Below are positions 18,122 to 26,200 of a stretch of DNA of 64,000 bases, piece by piece. Source of the stretch: Nocardioides sp. TRM66260-LWL (GTDB lineage Bacteria; Actinomycetota; Actinomycetes; Propionibacteriales; Nocardioidaceae); contig NZ_JAIQZK010000008.1 of NCBI RefSeq assembly GCF_020075545.1, positions 62,001 to 126,000 of the forward strand, written 5' to 3'. The notes below the pieces were generated by a model. The model was not told where the DNA came from. It worked only from the letters and a program-made list of their open reading frames with translations, and did not search any database. The position numbers and the translations under genes are program-made. The first letter of the stretch is position 1. Every line of letters begins with the position of its first letter.

Positions 18122-18844
18122 GTGGAGCCCGATCGTCGCCTCGACCCCGCCCTCGTGGCGGTGCGCGGCGCCTGCGTCGGCGGCCTGGCGCTCGTCCTCG
18201 GCGTCGCCGGCCACGTGTCGGCGGACGGGCTCCTGCCGGGAGCGCCCGTGCTCGTGCTCCTCGCGGCGGCCAGCGTCGTCGCCGGGCTCGGGCTGCTCGC
18301 CCGTCCCGCCGGCGGGGCTCGGATGGTCGCGTTGCTGATCGGCGGACAGACCGCCATCCACCTCGCGCTCACCATCACGGCAGGGCACCGCGGCGACGCC
18401 CCCGGCGGCGCGGGAGCCGGCGCGTCCGGCGCTGCCCTCGGGACGCCCGTGCTGCCGATCGTCGGGGGACGCCGGCTCGGCTCGCTCCAGGACGCCTACG
18501 CGGCCTCCGACCCCTCGGCGACCCACCTGCGGCCGACGCTGCCCGTCGGCCACCTCCTGGCCGACCTCTCCGCGCACGCGCCGATGATGCTCGTCCACCT
18601 CCTCGCCGCCGCCCTGGTCGGGCTGTGGCTCGCGTGCGGCGAGCGCGCCCTGGTCGGCCTGCTGCACCTCCTGGCCGAGCGGGTCACCACCGGCGTCGCG
18701 CTGCTCGTGGCCCTGCTCGACGCGCCGCTGGTCGTCGGGCCCGCGCCCCTGCGCCCGGTCGCGGTCGGGGCGCCGGTCGTCCGCACGGTCCCGCAGGCCT
18801 GGGTCCGCGCGCTCGTCCGCCGCGGGCCGCCTCGGAGGGCCTGA
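18122..18844 (+). CDS. multi-pass membrane protein, partner of the PepSY protein
   Basis: This 240-residue membrane protein has about four hydrophobic segments: around 15-32, 40-60, 68-85 and 155-175, the last within SAHAPMMLVHLLAAALVGLWLACGERAL. A Gly/Ala-rich periplasmic loop (about 88-110) precedes a conserved-looking stretch rich in His and Pro. Proteins of this type occur in actinobacteria next to PepSY or copper/iron-related membrane genes, and here a PepSY protein follows 170 bases downstream. A role in metal handling is inferred only from that pairing. The GTG at 18122 is taken as start; an alternative downstream Met would cut into the first helix. Confidence 0.65.
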   Translation: MEPDRRLDPALVAVRGACVGGLALVLGVAGHVSADGLLPGAPVLVLLAAASVVAGLGLLARPAGGARMVALLIGGQTAIHLALTITAGHRGDAPGGAGAGASGAALGTPVLPIVGGRRLGSLQDAYAASDPSATHLRPTLPVGHLLADLSAHAPMMLVHLLAAALVGLWLACGERALVGLLHLLAERVTTGVALLVALLDAPLVVGPAPLRPVAVGAPVVRTVPQAWVRALVRRGPPRRA

Positions 18845-19014
18845 CCCGCCGCCGAGCCGCTCCGACCCGCGTCCCGCGTGGTCGGCCGTTCGCGCGGGTC
18901 GACGCCCGTCCGCTCGCCGCCGTCCCGTCCGGGGCGCGCCGGCGGCCGACGTGACCCTCCGTCCCCGCCCGCGGGGCGCCGACGCGTGCCCGCGGGCCTC
19001 CTCCGAGGAGACCC

Positions 19015-20487
19015 ATGTCCATCGACACCTCCACCGACCCCTCGTCCCGGTCGACCCCGGCCGAGGGGACCCCGCGCTCCGAGCGACCCCGTTCCGGCGG
19101 GGGACTGTTCCGCGCCTTCTGGCGCTGGCACCTGTTCGCCAGCGTCCTCGTCGTCCCCGTGCTGGTGCTGCTCTCGGTGACCGGCCTGATCTACCTGTTC
19201 CGCTTCCAGCTCGAGCCGATGCTGCACCCCGACCTGATGCGCCTCCAGCCGGCGGCCGCGACCGCGGTCGAGCAGCCCGCCTCCGCGCAGCTCGCGGCCG
19301 TCGTCGGGGAGTTCCCCGGCGCCACGGTCGTCTCGATGACCGAGCCCGGGGCGGCCGACGAGCCGTCCCGGTTCTCGATCGTCACCGCCGACGGCGCCGC
19401 CCGCGACGTCTTCGTCGACCCGCACGGGCCGAAGGTGCTCGGCTCGCTGGACCCCGACACGACGCTGTCGGGCTACGCGCTGCGCCTGCACGGCGAGCTG
19501 ATGTCGGGCCGGCTCGGCGACGCCGTCATCGAGCTCGGCGCCTGCTGGGCGATCGTGATGGCGCTCACCGGCTACTACCTGTTCGTCCGGGGCCGCAGGG
19601 CGCGCCGGCTCGCCCTGCGGCGGGCCCGGGAGAAGCGGGTCGGGCTCGCCCGCGCGCGGCTGCGCTGGACGCACGCCGGCGTCGGCGCGTTCGTCGGCGC
19701 CGGGCTGCTGCTGCTCCTGGTGAGCGGCCTGCCCTGGACCGGCTTCTGGGGCGAGAAGGTGCAGCAGCTCGCCAGCGAGCGGGGCACCTCGCTGTGGAGC
19801 ACCGACCCGGGCGCGGTCAGCGACCCGACGTCCACCCTCGACGAGTCGCTGCCGCACAGCCACGCCACCGACGTCCCGTGGGCGCTGCAGGAGTCCGAGG
19901 TGCCGCGGTCGCAGCCCGTGGACGCCGGGCAGGACGGCGAGCGCAGCGTCGCGAGCATCGACACCGCCGTCGAGGTCGCCGATCGCGAGGGCCTGCGCCA
20001 CCCGTTCACCGTCGCCCTGCCGGAGTCGGAGGACGGCGTCTTCTCGGTGATCGGCTACGCCTTCGACGCGCCGAGCGACGAGCGGACGGTGCACGTGGAC
20101 CGCTTCGGAGGCCAGGCGATCTCGACCTACGGCTACGACGACTACCCGGCGCTGGCCAAGGTGGTCAGCCAGGGGATCGGCCTGCACGAGGGCCGCAGCC
20201 TGGGCCTGTGGTCGTTCTGGGGCGCCGCGCTGATGTGCGTCGCGATCCTGTTCGCGTGCGTCAGCGGTCCGCTCCTGTGGTGGAGCCGCCGGCCGCGGGG
20301 CGCGGGCCGGATCGGGGCGCCGCGGGGCCGCATGCCGCTGCGCCGCAGCCCGCTGCTGCTCCTCGGGGTGGTCGCGCTGGGCGTCGTCCTGCCGCTGTTC
20401 GGGGCCTCGCTGCTGCTCGTGCTGGCGCTCGACCAGCTCGTGCTGCGCCGGGTCCCCGCCCTCGCGCAGTGGTTCGACGTGGCCTGA
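19015..20487 (+). CDS. PepSY-associated transmembrane protein (PiuB-like)
   Basis: This 490-residue membrane protein has the PepSY_TM architecture. FRAFWRWHLFASVLVVPVLVLLSVTGLIYLFRFQLEPML gives helix 1. An extracellular PepSY-like region (about 85-155) precedes RLHGELMSGRLGDAVIELGACWAIVMALTGYYLF (helix 2). A third helix follows with a second extracytoplasmic domain, and then LHEGRSLGLWSFWGAALMCVAILFACVSGPLLWW. Family members are iron-regulated membrane proteins or reductase-like transport partners. The ATG has GAGGAG upstream. The final 60 residues form two further helices. It is convergent with the band-7 gene, with a strong terminator between. Confidence 0.8.
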   Translation: MSIDTSTDPSSRSTPAEGTPRSERPRSGGGLFRAFWRWHLFASVLVVPVLVLLSVTGLIYLFRFQLEPMLHPDLMRLQPAAATAVEQPASAQLAAVVGEFPGATVVSMTEPGAADEPSRFSIVTADGAARDVFVDPHGPKVLGSLDPDTTLSGYALRLHGELMSGRLGDAVIELGACWAIVMALTGYYLFVRGRRARRLALRRAREKRVGLARARLRWTHAGVGAFVGAGLLLLLVSGLPWTGFWGEKVQQLASERGTSLWSTDPGAVSDPTSTLDESLPHSHATDVPWALQESEVPRSQPVDAGQDGERSVASIDTAVEVADREGLRHPFTVALPESEDGVFSVIGYAFDAPSDERTVHVDRFGGQAISTYGYDDYPALAKVVSQGIGLHEGRSLGLWSFWGAALMCVAILFACVSGPLLWWSRRPRGAGRIGAPRGRMPLRRSPLLLLGVVALGVVLPLFGASLLLVLALDQLVLRRVPALAQWFDVA

Positions 20488-20500
20488 CCCCTCGTCCGGG

Positions 20501-20524
20501 CTCGGCTCGACTCGGCTCGGCTCG
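20501..20524. repeat. short tandem repeat of CTCGG/CTCGA pentamers
   Basis: Nearly five copies of a 5-base unit lie between the PepSY stop and the bidirectional terminator. Confidence 0.7.
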
Positions 20525-20538
20525 TGCCGCGGGACGGC

Positions 20539-20570
20539 GACGGCGCGGACCCCTCGGGGTCCGCGCCGTC
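20539..20570. terminator. bidirectional hairpin terminator between convergent genes
   Basis: A perfect 14-15 bp stem (left arm GACGGCGCGGACCCC) with a 2-4 base loop sits between the PepSY gene and the band-7 gene. Confidence 0.7.
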
Positions 20571-20622
20571 GTGCGTGAGGGGCCGTGCTCCGGCGGTCCG
20601 CCGGAATGTCGCTCCGGCAGGC

Positions 20623-21747
20623 TCAGGTGAGCGGCTGCCAGGCGGTGCCGTCCCACACCCAGCGGCCGTCGTCGCTGACGATGCCGGCCTGCCGGCTGAC
20701 CGGCGCGTCCCCGGGCACGCCCGCCTGGACGGCCGCGATGACGTCGGGGCTCGGCGAGGGCCGCGGCGCCGCCTTCTGCCGCGTCTGCCGCTCCGCGACC
20801 CGCCGGCGCGCCTGGGCGACGAGCTCGGGGTCGAGGGCGTCGATGGCGGTCAGGCCCTGCATCCGCTGGAAGGTCTTCTCGTAGCCGTCGGTGGAGCCGT
20901 CGAAGAACACCACGTTGCCCACGCCGTCCTTGGCGACGTCGCGCAGCGTCTCGGTCCACATCTGGAACGACAGGACGGCGGGGTCGACGCCCTGCGCGGC
21001 GAGCTCGTCGGCGGCCTCGGCGAAGCCGGACGCCAGCGCGCGACGGAAGCTCGCGAGGCCCTCGCCGCGCAGGCGCGCGGCCTCGGCCTCGTTCTCGGCG
21101 GCGATCTTGATCGCGGCGCCCTCGGCCTGGGCCTCCTTCGTGCGCCGGATCAGCAGCGCCTGGCCCTCGAACTCCGCGGCGGTCTGGGCGTTCTTGGCCG
21201 CGACCACGCGCGACATCGACTGCATGACCTCGGCGTCGAAGGCGATGTCGTTGACCGTCAGGTCGATCAGCGTGTAGCCCCACGACGCGAGCTGCTCGTC
21301 GAGCGACTCCTTGGCGTGGGCGACGATCGTGCCGCGCAGCCCGAGCACGTCGGCCTGCAGCTTGGTGGCCACGAACTCCCGCACCGAGGCCTCGACCGCG
21401 CTGGTCAGCGCGATGCCGAAGGCGCGGGCGTCGATGAAGGCGAACGCGACGCGCTGGATCGTCTCGGCCTGGTGGTCGGAGACGGTGTAGATGATCGTGG
21501 CGGTGAAGTGGACGTTCGCCTGGTCGCGGGTGATCGCCGCGAACTGCAGCTGGGCCGTCTGGTTCTGCACCGGCACCTTCGAGTGGATCGACTCCAGCAC
21601 CGGGATGACGAAGTTCAGACCGGGTCCGAGCACCCGGCGGTACTTGCCGAACATCGTGACGACGCCGACGTGCGCCTGGTCGATCGTCCTGACCGACAGC
21701 AGGACGAGCAGGACCACGAGTCCGAGCAGGACGAGCAGGGCGAGCAT
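20623..21747 (-). CDS. SPFH/band 7 (stomatin-like) membrane protein with C-terminal DUF2510-like tail
   Basis: This 374-residue protein has one N-terminal membrane helix (about 1-18). The band-7 domain follows (about 20-185: IDQAHVGVVTMFGKYRRVLGPGLNFVIPVLESI, then VREFVATKLQADVLGLRGTI), then an Ala/Glu-rich coiled coil (about 190-240) that drives oligomerisation. These flotillin/stomatin proteins scaffold membrane microdomains. The last 15 residues, VSDDGRWVWDGTAWQPLT in context, form the Trp-rich repeat seen at the ends of actinobacterial membrane proteins. A GGAG motif lies upstream of the ATG. No NfeD-type partner is adjacent. Confidence 0.88.
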   Translation of the reverse strand: MLALLVLLGLVVLLVLLSVRTIDQAHVGVVTMFGKYRRVLGPGLNFVIPVLESIHSKVPVQNQTAQLQFAAITRDQANVHFTATIIYTVSDHQAETIQRVAFAFIDARAFGIALTSAVEASVREFVATKLQADVLGLRGTIVAHAKESLDEQLASWGYTLIDLTVNDIAFDAEVMQSMSRVVAAKNAQTAAEFEGQALLIRRTKEAQAEGAAIKIAAENEAEAARLRGEGLASFRRALASGFAEAADELAAQGVDPAVLSFQMWTETLRDVAKDGVGNVVFFDGSTDGYEKTFQRMQGLTAIDALDPELVAQARRRVAERQTRQKAAPRPSPSPDVIAAVQAGVPGDAPVSRQAGIVSDDGRWVWDGTAWQPLT

Positions 21748-21918
21748 GGGGGGCTCCGATCCGAGAGGGCGGGTGGGAGCCCAGGATGTCGGAGCCCGGC
21801 GCCGCCTGCCACCCCGTGGGGTGTTCGGTCGCGGCGGGGCGCGTGGTGGTCTGGAGGCGGCTCGACCGACTCACCACGTCCGGGTGGTGGAGTCCACCCG
21901 ATCCGGGGTGATCGAGCA

Positions 21919-21952
21919 GCGCGGTCTCGGTCGGCGACGGCCGAGGCCGCGC
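21919..21952 (-). terminator. hairpin terminator after the alpha/beta hydrolase gene
   Basis: Arms GCGCGGTCTCGG and CCGAGGCCGCGC pair with one G-T wobble, starting 25 bases beyond the stop of the minus-strand gene at 21977. Confidence 0.5.
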
Positions 21953-21976
21953 GCCCGCCCCGCCGTCAGGGGCGCG

Positions 21977-22873
21977 TCACGGGTGACGCCGCAGGAACCG
22001 GCCGAGGTCGGCGACGGCCTCCGTGGCCGGCGCGACGGTCCCGGCCTGCAGGTGCACGACGTGCCACACGCCCTCCAGGCGCCGGTAGGTCGTCGGCGTG
22101 CCGGCCCGCTCGAGCTCGCGCGCCACCCGCTCGACGTCGGCGAGCAGGATCTCCTGCTCCGAGCCGTGGACGATCGTGGGCGGGAGGCCGGCGAGGTCGG
22201 CGTGCAGCGGCGAGAGGGCCGGGTCGTCGAGGGGCGGACCGTCGGGGCCGGCGTAGCGGGTCGCGCACGCCGCCAGCCAGTCGCGGGTGAGCAGCGGGTC
22301 GCGCGGATCGTCGGCGACGCCGACCAGCGTGAGGTCGACCCAGGGGGAGACCAGGGCCAGCGCGGTCGGGGTCGGCCCCCCGGCGTCGCGCAGCCGGACC
22401 GCCAGCGCGAGCGCCAGGCCGCCGCCGGCGGAGTCGCCCGCGATCGCGACCCGCAGCCCTCGCCCGGCCAGCTCGAGGAAGGCGGCCTCGGCGTCCTCGA
22501 TCGCCGCCGGGTGCGGGTGCTCGGGGGCCAGCCGGTAGTCGAGCGCGTGCACCGGCGCGGCGGCGGTGGCGGACAGGTGGGCCGCGAGCGCCCGGTGGGT
22601 GCGCGGCGAGCCGACCGTGTACCCGCCGCCGTGCAGGTAGAGCACCGCGCGGTCGGGGTCGGTGACGGGCGCGCTGACGACGTCGGCCGGGCGTCCGCCG
22701 AGCGTCGTCGCGACGACGTGGGTGCCGCGCGGCGGCGGCAGGGCGACGGCGGCCGCCTCGAGCAGTCGGCGCTGGCGGCGCACCGGGACGGTCGGCCCCA
22801 GCGCCGGGCGGAGGGTCAGGCGGACGACCGCGCGGGCGGCCGGCACCGGCAGGGGGATCGACGGGACGCGCAC
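21977..22873 (-). CDS. alpha/beta hydrolase of the hormone-sensitive-lipase (HSL) family
   Basis: This 298-residue esterase/lipase has the family IV oxyanion motif HGGGYTVGSPRTHR and the nucleophile elbow GDSAGGGLA. A later acidic residue and His (VWHVVHLQ region) complete the triad. Such enzymes hydrolyse short- to medium-chain esters. The basic N-terminal 30 residues could be a weak cap or membrane-interacting segment; there is no clear signal peptide. The GTG at 22873 is chosen because the TAGGGT hexamer at 22886-22881 stands seven bases upstream. The longer frame from 22882 would start inside that hexamer. The gene diverges from the membrane-anchored protein/thioredoxin pair. Confidence 0.87.
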   Translation of the reverse strand: MRVPSIPLPVPAARAVVRLTLRPALGPTVPVRRQRRLLEAAAVALPPPRGTHVVATTLGGRPADVVSAPVTDPDRAVLYLHGGGYTVGSPRTHRALAAHLSATAAAPVHALDYRLAPEHPHPAAIEDAEAAFLELAGRGLRVAIAGDSAGGGLALALAVRLRDAGGPTPTALALVSPWVDLTLVGVADDPRDPLLTRDWLAACATRYAGPDGPPLDDPALSPLHADLAGLPPTIVHGSEQEILLADVERVARELERAGTPTTYRRLEGVWHVVHLQAGTVAPATEAVADLGRFLRRHP

Positions 22874-22880
22874 GGATCGC

Positions 22881-22886
22881 ACCCTA
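22881..22886 (-). promoter_or_regulatory. -10 hexamer of a leaderless promoter (HSL-type hydrolase)
   Basis: TAGGGT on the minus strand lies seven bases before the GTG at 22873; no Shine-Dalgarno sequence is present. Confidence 0.45.
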
Positions 22887-22999
22887 GGCGCCGGCCGCCG
22901 CCCCCGACCGTCCGTCCGCAGGCCGATCGTCCGTCGGCTCCCCGCTTGCGCGCGCGGCCCGCCCCCTGCGCGTCACCGCCCGCCCGGCACCATGGGGAC

Positions 23000-23338
23000 A
23001 TGGAGCACGGGAGCCGCGGGACGGGGGACGCCCGGCCGGGCCGCGGCGACCTGCCGGGCCGGCCCGAGCACCTCGACCACCTCACCCGGCCCGTGCTGCC
23101 GCCGCGGGCCATCCACCCCGCGGGTCTCGACGACGTCCGCCCCCGGCTGCCGCGGCTGGTCTGGCTCATCCCCGCGTTCGCGCTCGGGGCGGCCCTGGCC
23201 GTGGTGGGCATCGCGCTCAGCGAGGAGCGACCGCAGGACAGGCTGCCCCAGCGGATCGGCCCGAGCCCGACCGCTCCCGTCCAGCCGGTGGAGCCGATCA
23301 TCCCGCCCGATCCGTACGCCCCCGGAGGAGCCCCGTGA
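23000..23338 (+). CDS. small single-pass membrane protein coupled to thioredoxin
   Basis: This 112-residue protein has a charged Gly/Pro/Asp-rich N-terminal half, one membrane helix at about 54-74 (LVWLIPAFALGAALAVVGIAL) and a proline-rich tail (PTAPVQPVEPIIPPDPYAP). I do not recognise a family. Its stop overlaps the GTG of the thioredoxin gene (GTGA), so the two are translated as a pair. A role in placing or partnering the thioredoxin is conceivable but unproven. An ATG at 22992 lies in another frame and is not used. Confidence 0.6.
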   Translation: MEHGSRGTGDARPGRGDLPGRPEHLDHLTRPVLPPRAIHPAGLDDVRPRLPRLVWLIPAFALGAALAVVGIALSEERPQDRLPQRIGPSPTAPVQPVEPIIPPDPYAPGGAP

Positions 23339-23703
23339 CCGCCACGACCGATCTCACCGCCGCCGACTTCGAGCGCACGGTGCTCGAGAACGAGCTGGTC
23401 CTCGTCGACTTCTGGGCCGCGTGGTGCGGGCCGTGCCGCGCCTTCGCGCCGGTGTACGAGGCCGCCGCGGCGCAGCACGACGACGTCGTCTTCGGCAAGG
23501 TCGACACCGAGGCCGAGCGCGAGCTCGCCGCCGCGGCGCAGATCAGCTCGATCCCGACGCTCATGGCGTTCAAGGCCGGCCGGCTCGTCTTCGCCCAGCC
23601 GGGTGCGCTCCCGCCGGCTGCGCTGGAGCAGGTGATCAGCGGGCTGCGGGCCCTCGACGTCGCCTCCCTCGAGCGGGCCGACGAGGCACCGCCCGAGGGG
23701 TGA
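23335..23703 (+). CDS. trxA: thioredoxin
   Basis: This 122-residue thioredoxin has the redox motif WCGPC in VDFWAAWCGPCRAFAP, the cis-proline loop SIPTLMAFKAG, and GVxxF-like strands in the usual places. It would reduce disulfides of cytosolic proteins with electrons from thioredoxin reductase. The last 15-20 residues extend beyond the usual 105-108 and look disordered. The GTG at 23335 overlaps the stop of the membrane-protein gene. It may be a paralogue, since no trxB lies beside it. Confidence 0.9.
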   Translation: MTATTDLTAADFERTVLENELVLVDFWAAWCGPCRAFAPVYEAAAAQHDDVVFGKVDTEAERELAAAAQISSIPTLMAFKAGRLVFAQPGALPPAALEQVISGLRALDVASLERADEAPPEG

Positions 23704-24096
23704 CGCGCGGTCTGGACCAGCCGACCGAGGATCCGACGGGTCCCATCGGCCCCTCGGATCCCTCGCACCCCAGACGGCTGCACGCGTCACGCATCGGGCC
23801 CCGGAGGCCCCTCGATCGGACGCCCGACATGGCCCATCCGTGTGGGCGAGACCACGCCCGCATGCCGTCCGGGGTATGACCTGGGCTACGTCGATCGACT
23901 CATCTGCCGCTATCGTTCGGGCCAACGCCCGCAGCGATCCCCCCACGCCAGGACACTGGTCCCAGGTTCGAGCGGAGCAAGCCAGCACGTCCCACCCGAA
24001 TTTGGTGCCCCGGAAACAGGCATCGCTTCCGCGGATCGGGGCACAAGGGCGAGGGACCTGCGCAGCGCGGGCTCCGCCACGATGAGAGGAAAGCAG
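23704..24096 (+). promoter_or_regulatory. gene-free 393-base leader region of the secreted-protein gene
   Basis: No coding frame is credible here. A TATCGT hexamer at 23911-23916 is a possible -10, which would leave a leader of about 175 bases. Within that leader, a stem can form between TGCCCCG and CGGGGCA near 24008-24050, followed by the Shine-Dalgarno AGAGGA (24085-24090). I could not match it to a known riboswitch class. Confidence 0.4.
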
Positions 24097-25353
24097 ATGA
24101 AGAAGACGGGGATGCGGATCGCGGCGCTCGGAGGAGCCGCGGCCCTCCTGATGACCGCGGCGGGCCCGGGCTACTCGGCCACCACCGTGTCGCAGGCCAG
24201 CGCCACCGCCCTCCAGCTGTCCATCGCCGGTTCCGGCTTCGACACCGGCACCGTGGCGGCCAAGAACTTCGGCAAGGGCGAGGAGAAGACGGGCGAGGTC
24301 AACCCGCCCATCAGCATCCTCAAGAACCAGGCCCTCGCCGGCATCGGCGTGCTCGCGCAGGACGCCACCGCCACCGTCGAGAGCAAGGACGGCGTCTCCG
24401 CCGCGTGCTCCGGCGTCGCGGGCCGCGGCGGCTCGGTCGTCAACGTTGGCGACTCCGGCTGCCTCAAGGCCGGCAACAACGTCGACCTGAACTTCATCAA
24501 CCTGGACCTCTCCAAGGCCCTGACGATCGACCCCAACTCGGCCCTCGGCCCGCTGGCCCAGGCCAACCCGGTCGTCCAGCAGCTGCTCGGCGCGATCCTC
24601 ACGCCGCTGACCCAGGCGCTGCAGAACTCGCCGCTCGGCACCCTCAACGTCTCGCTCGGCGCCGGCGTCATCGAGGCCGTCTGCTCGGCCCGCCCCGGCA
24701 CCGCCACCGGCTCCGCCAACATCGTCGACGCCGGCCTCAACGCCAGCTTCGGCGGCCAGAGCGTCAAGCTGGTCAACCTCCCGGTCAAGCCGGCCCCGAA
24801 CACCCAGGTCGTCACCGACCTCGACCAGGTCGTCAACAACGTCCTCGACGGCCTGAGCGTCCAGCTCAAGACCGCGCTGAACGGCGTGCTCGACCCGCTG
24901 AACGTCCTCACCGACGCCCTCAAGACCCAGATCGTCGACACGATCGTCAAGCCGGTCGCCGACCAGCTCAAGCCGCTCGAGGACAACGTCCTCAAGATCA
25001 CGCTCAACGAGCAGTCGTCGAAGGAGAAGGGCCAGATCACGGTCACCGCGCTCGACCTGCAGGTCCTGCCGGCCGCCAAGCAGTTCGTCGGCTCCTCGCT
25101 GATCGAGGGCAAGATCGCCACCGTCAACTGCGGCCCGAACACCCGCGTCACCACCCCGGACCCGAACCCGACGCCGACCCCGTCGCCGTCGCCCACCCCG
25201 GGCCCGGGCCCGAAGCCGACCCCGCCGACCGTCATCGACGCCGGTGAGAACGGCTCGACCCCGTGGGGCGCCGGTCTGGCCGGTCTCATGGCCCTGACCC
25301 TCGGCGGTGCCGCCGGCATCGCGACGCAGCGTCGCCTGGCCACTCGCAAGTGA
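24097..25353 (+). CDS. secreted, wall-anchored-type surface protein, probable sortase partner
   Basis: This 418-residue exported protein has an N-terminal signal peptide (MKKTGMRIAALGGAAALLMTAAG, split after a YSA-type site). A Gly/Asn/Leu-rich body of about 340 residues resembles actinobacterial 'choice-of-anchor' proteins, with one cysteine pair candidate (SAACSG, SGCLK). A Pro/Thr linker (about 355-385), one hydrophobic helix (WGAGLAGLMALTLGGAAGIA) and a basic tail (RRLATRK) follow. That three-part C-terminus is a wall-sorting layout, but I see no LPxTG or LAxTG before the helix. The sortase gene overlaps by GTGA, so this is its likely substrate. The ATG at 24097 has AGAGGA six bases upstream. 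Confidence 0.75.
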   Translation: MKKTGMRIAALGGAAALLMTAAGPGYSATTVSQASATALQLSIAGSGFDTGTVAAKNFGKGEEKTGEVNPPISILKNQALAGIGVLAQDATATVESKDGVSAACSGVAGRGGSVVNVGDSGCLKAGNNVDLNFINLDLSKALTIDPNSALGPLAQANPVVQQLLGAILTPLTQALQNSPLGTLNVSLGAGVIEAVCSARPGTATGSANIVDAGLNASFGGQSVKLVNLPVKPAPNTQVVTDLDQVVNNVLDGLSVQLKTALNGVLDPLNVLTDALKTQIVDTIVKPVADQLKPLEDNVLKITLNEQSSKEKGQITVTALDLQVLPAAKQFVGSSLIEGKIATVNCGPNTRVTTPDPNPTPTPSPSPTPGPGPKPTPPTVIDAGENGSTPWGAGLAGLMALTLGGAAGIATQRRLATRK

Positions 25354-26174
25354 CCGACGAGAACACCACGCCCGACGGCTCGGCGCAGCCTCCCTCCGGG
25401 GATGGCTCCGCCGGGCCGTCGGCCGTCTCGGGTCCGACCGACGCCGCGGCGTCGGTCGGTGGGTCGGCCTCGCACGAGGACGACGCGTTCTACGACCTCG
25501 ACCCCGAGGTCGACGACACCGCCACGGCTCGTCCGTGGTGGCGCCGCAGCCTCCCGGTGCTCGTCGGCGTGGGCGCGGCCGCGGTCGTGCTGCTCGTCGC
25601 GCTCGGCCTGCGGGTCGTGCTCGGCGGCGGCGACGAGCCGTCGGCGGACCAGCCGGGCGGGTTCGTCGTCCCGGCGGCCGTCCCGGACGCGCCGGGTCAC
25701 AAGCCGCTGCAGCTCAACGTCCCCTCGATCGGGCTGACCGCGAAGATCATCCCGATCGCGAAGGACGCCGACGGCGTGCTGACGCCGCCGGAGAGCCCGA
25801 TGGTCGGCTGGTGGAACTACTCCGCCCGTGCGGGCGCCTCGCGCGGGCAGATGCTCGTCACGGGGCACACCATCCACACCGGCGGCGGCATCATGAACAA
25901 GCTGGGCGAGGTCAAGAAGGGCTCGATCGTGAAGATCAAGTCCACGAAGGGCACCTACACGTACCGCACGACCAAGGTCGTGGTGCTCTCCAAGGCCGAG
26001 CTCGCGAAGAACGCCAAGACCCTCTTCGGCCAGGACCGCGGCGACGGCAACCTCGTCCTCGTCACCTGCGACGACTGGGTGAACGGCGAGTACCTGTCCA
26101 ACATCGTGCTGTCCGCCGAGCCGATCCGGAAGGACGCCGGCTCCCAGGACACCACGTCCGCGCTCGCCCGCTGA
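25350..26174 (+). CDS. sortase (class E/F-like), membrane-anchored transpeptidase
   Basis: This 274-residue protein has a 65-residue acidic cytoplasmic N-terminus, one membrane helix (about 72-93) and an extracellular sortase domain. The domain starts at LQLNVPSIGLTAKIIPI and contains His173 in VTGHTIHTGGG and Cys240 in LVTCDDW, the catalytic His and Cys. Sortases cleave a C-terminal signal and attach proteins to the peptidoglycan. The region that usually brings the catalytic Arg reads GEYLSN here, with Leu249 where I would expect Arg. The GTG at 25350 overlaps the stop of the surface-protein gene, so enzyme and substrate are probably co-made. Confidence 0.85.
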   Translation: MTDENTTPDGSAQPPSGDGSAGPSAVSGPTDAAASVGGSASHEDDAFYDLDPEVDDTATARPWWRRSLPVLVGVGAAAVVLLVALGLRVVLGGGDEPSADQPGGFVVPAAVPDAPGHKPLQLNVPSIGLTAKIIPIAKDADGVLTPPESPMVGWWNYSARAGASRGQMLVTGHTIHTGGGIMNKLGEVKKGSIVKIKSTKGTYTYRTTKVVVLSKAELAKNAKTLFGQDRGDGNLVLVTCDDWVNGEYLSNIVLSAEPIRKDAGSQDTTSALAR

Positions 26175-26200
26175 GGCAGCGCGAGCGACGAGGAGCCCGC

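Noticed and set aside
23920..24096. c-di-AMP (ydaO-type) or other known riboswitch in the leader
   Set aside because: I could not find the conserved blocks of that class; only a generic stem-loop is supported.
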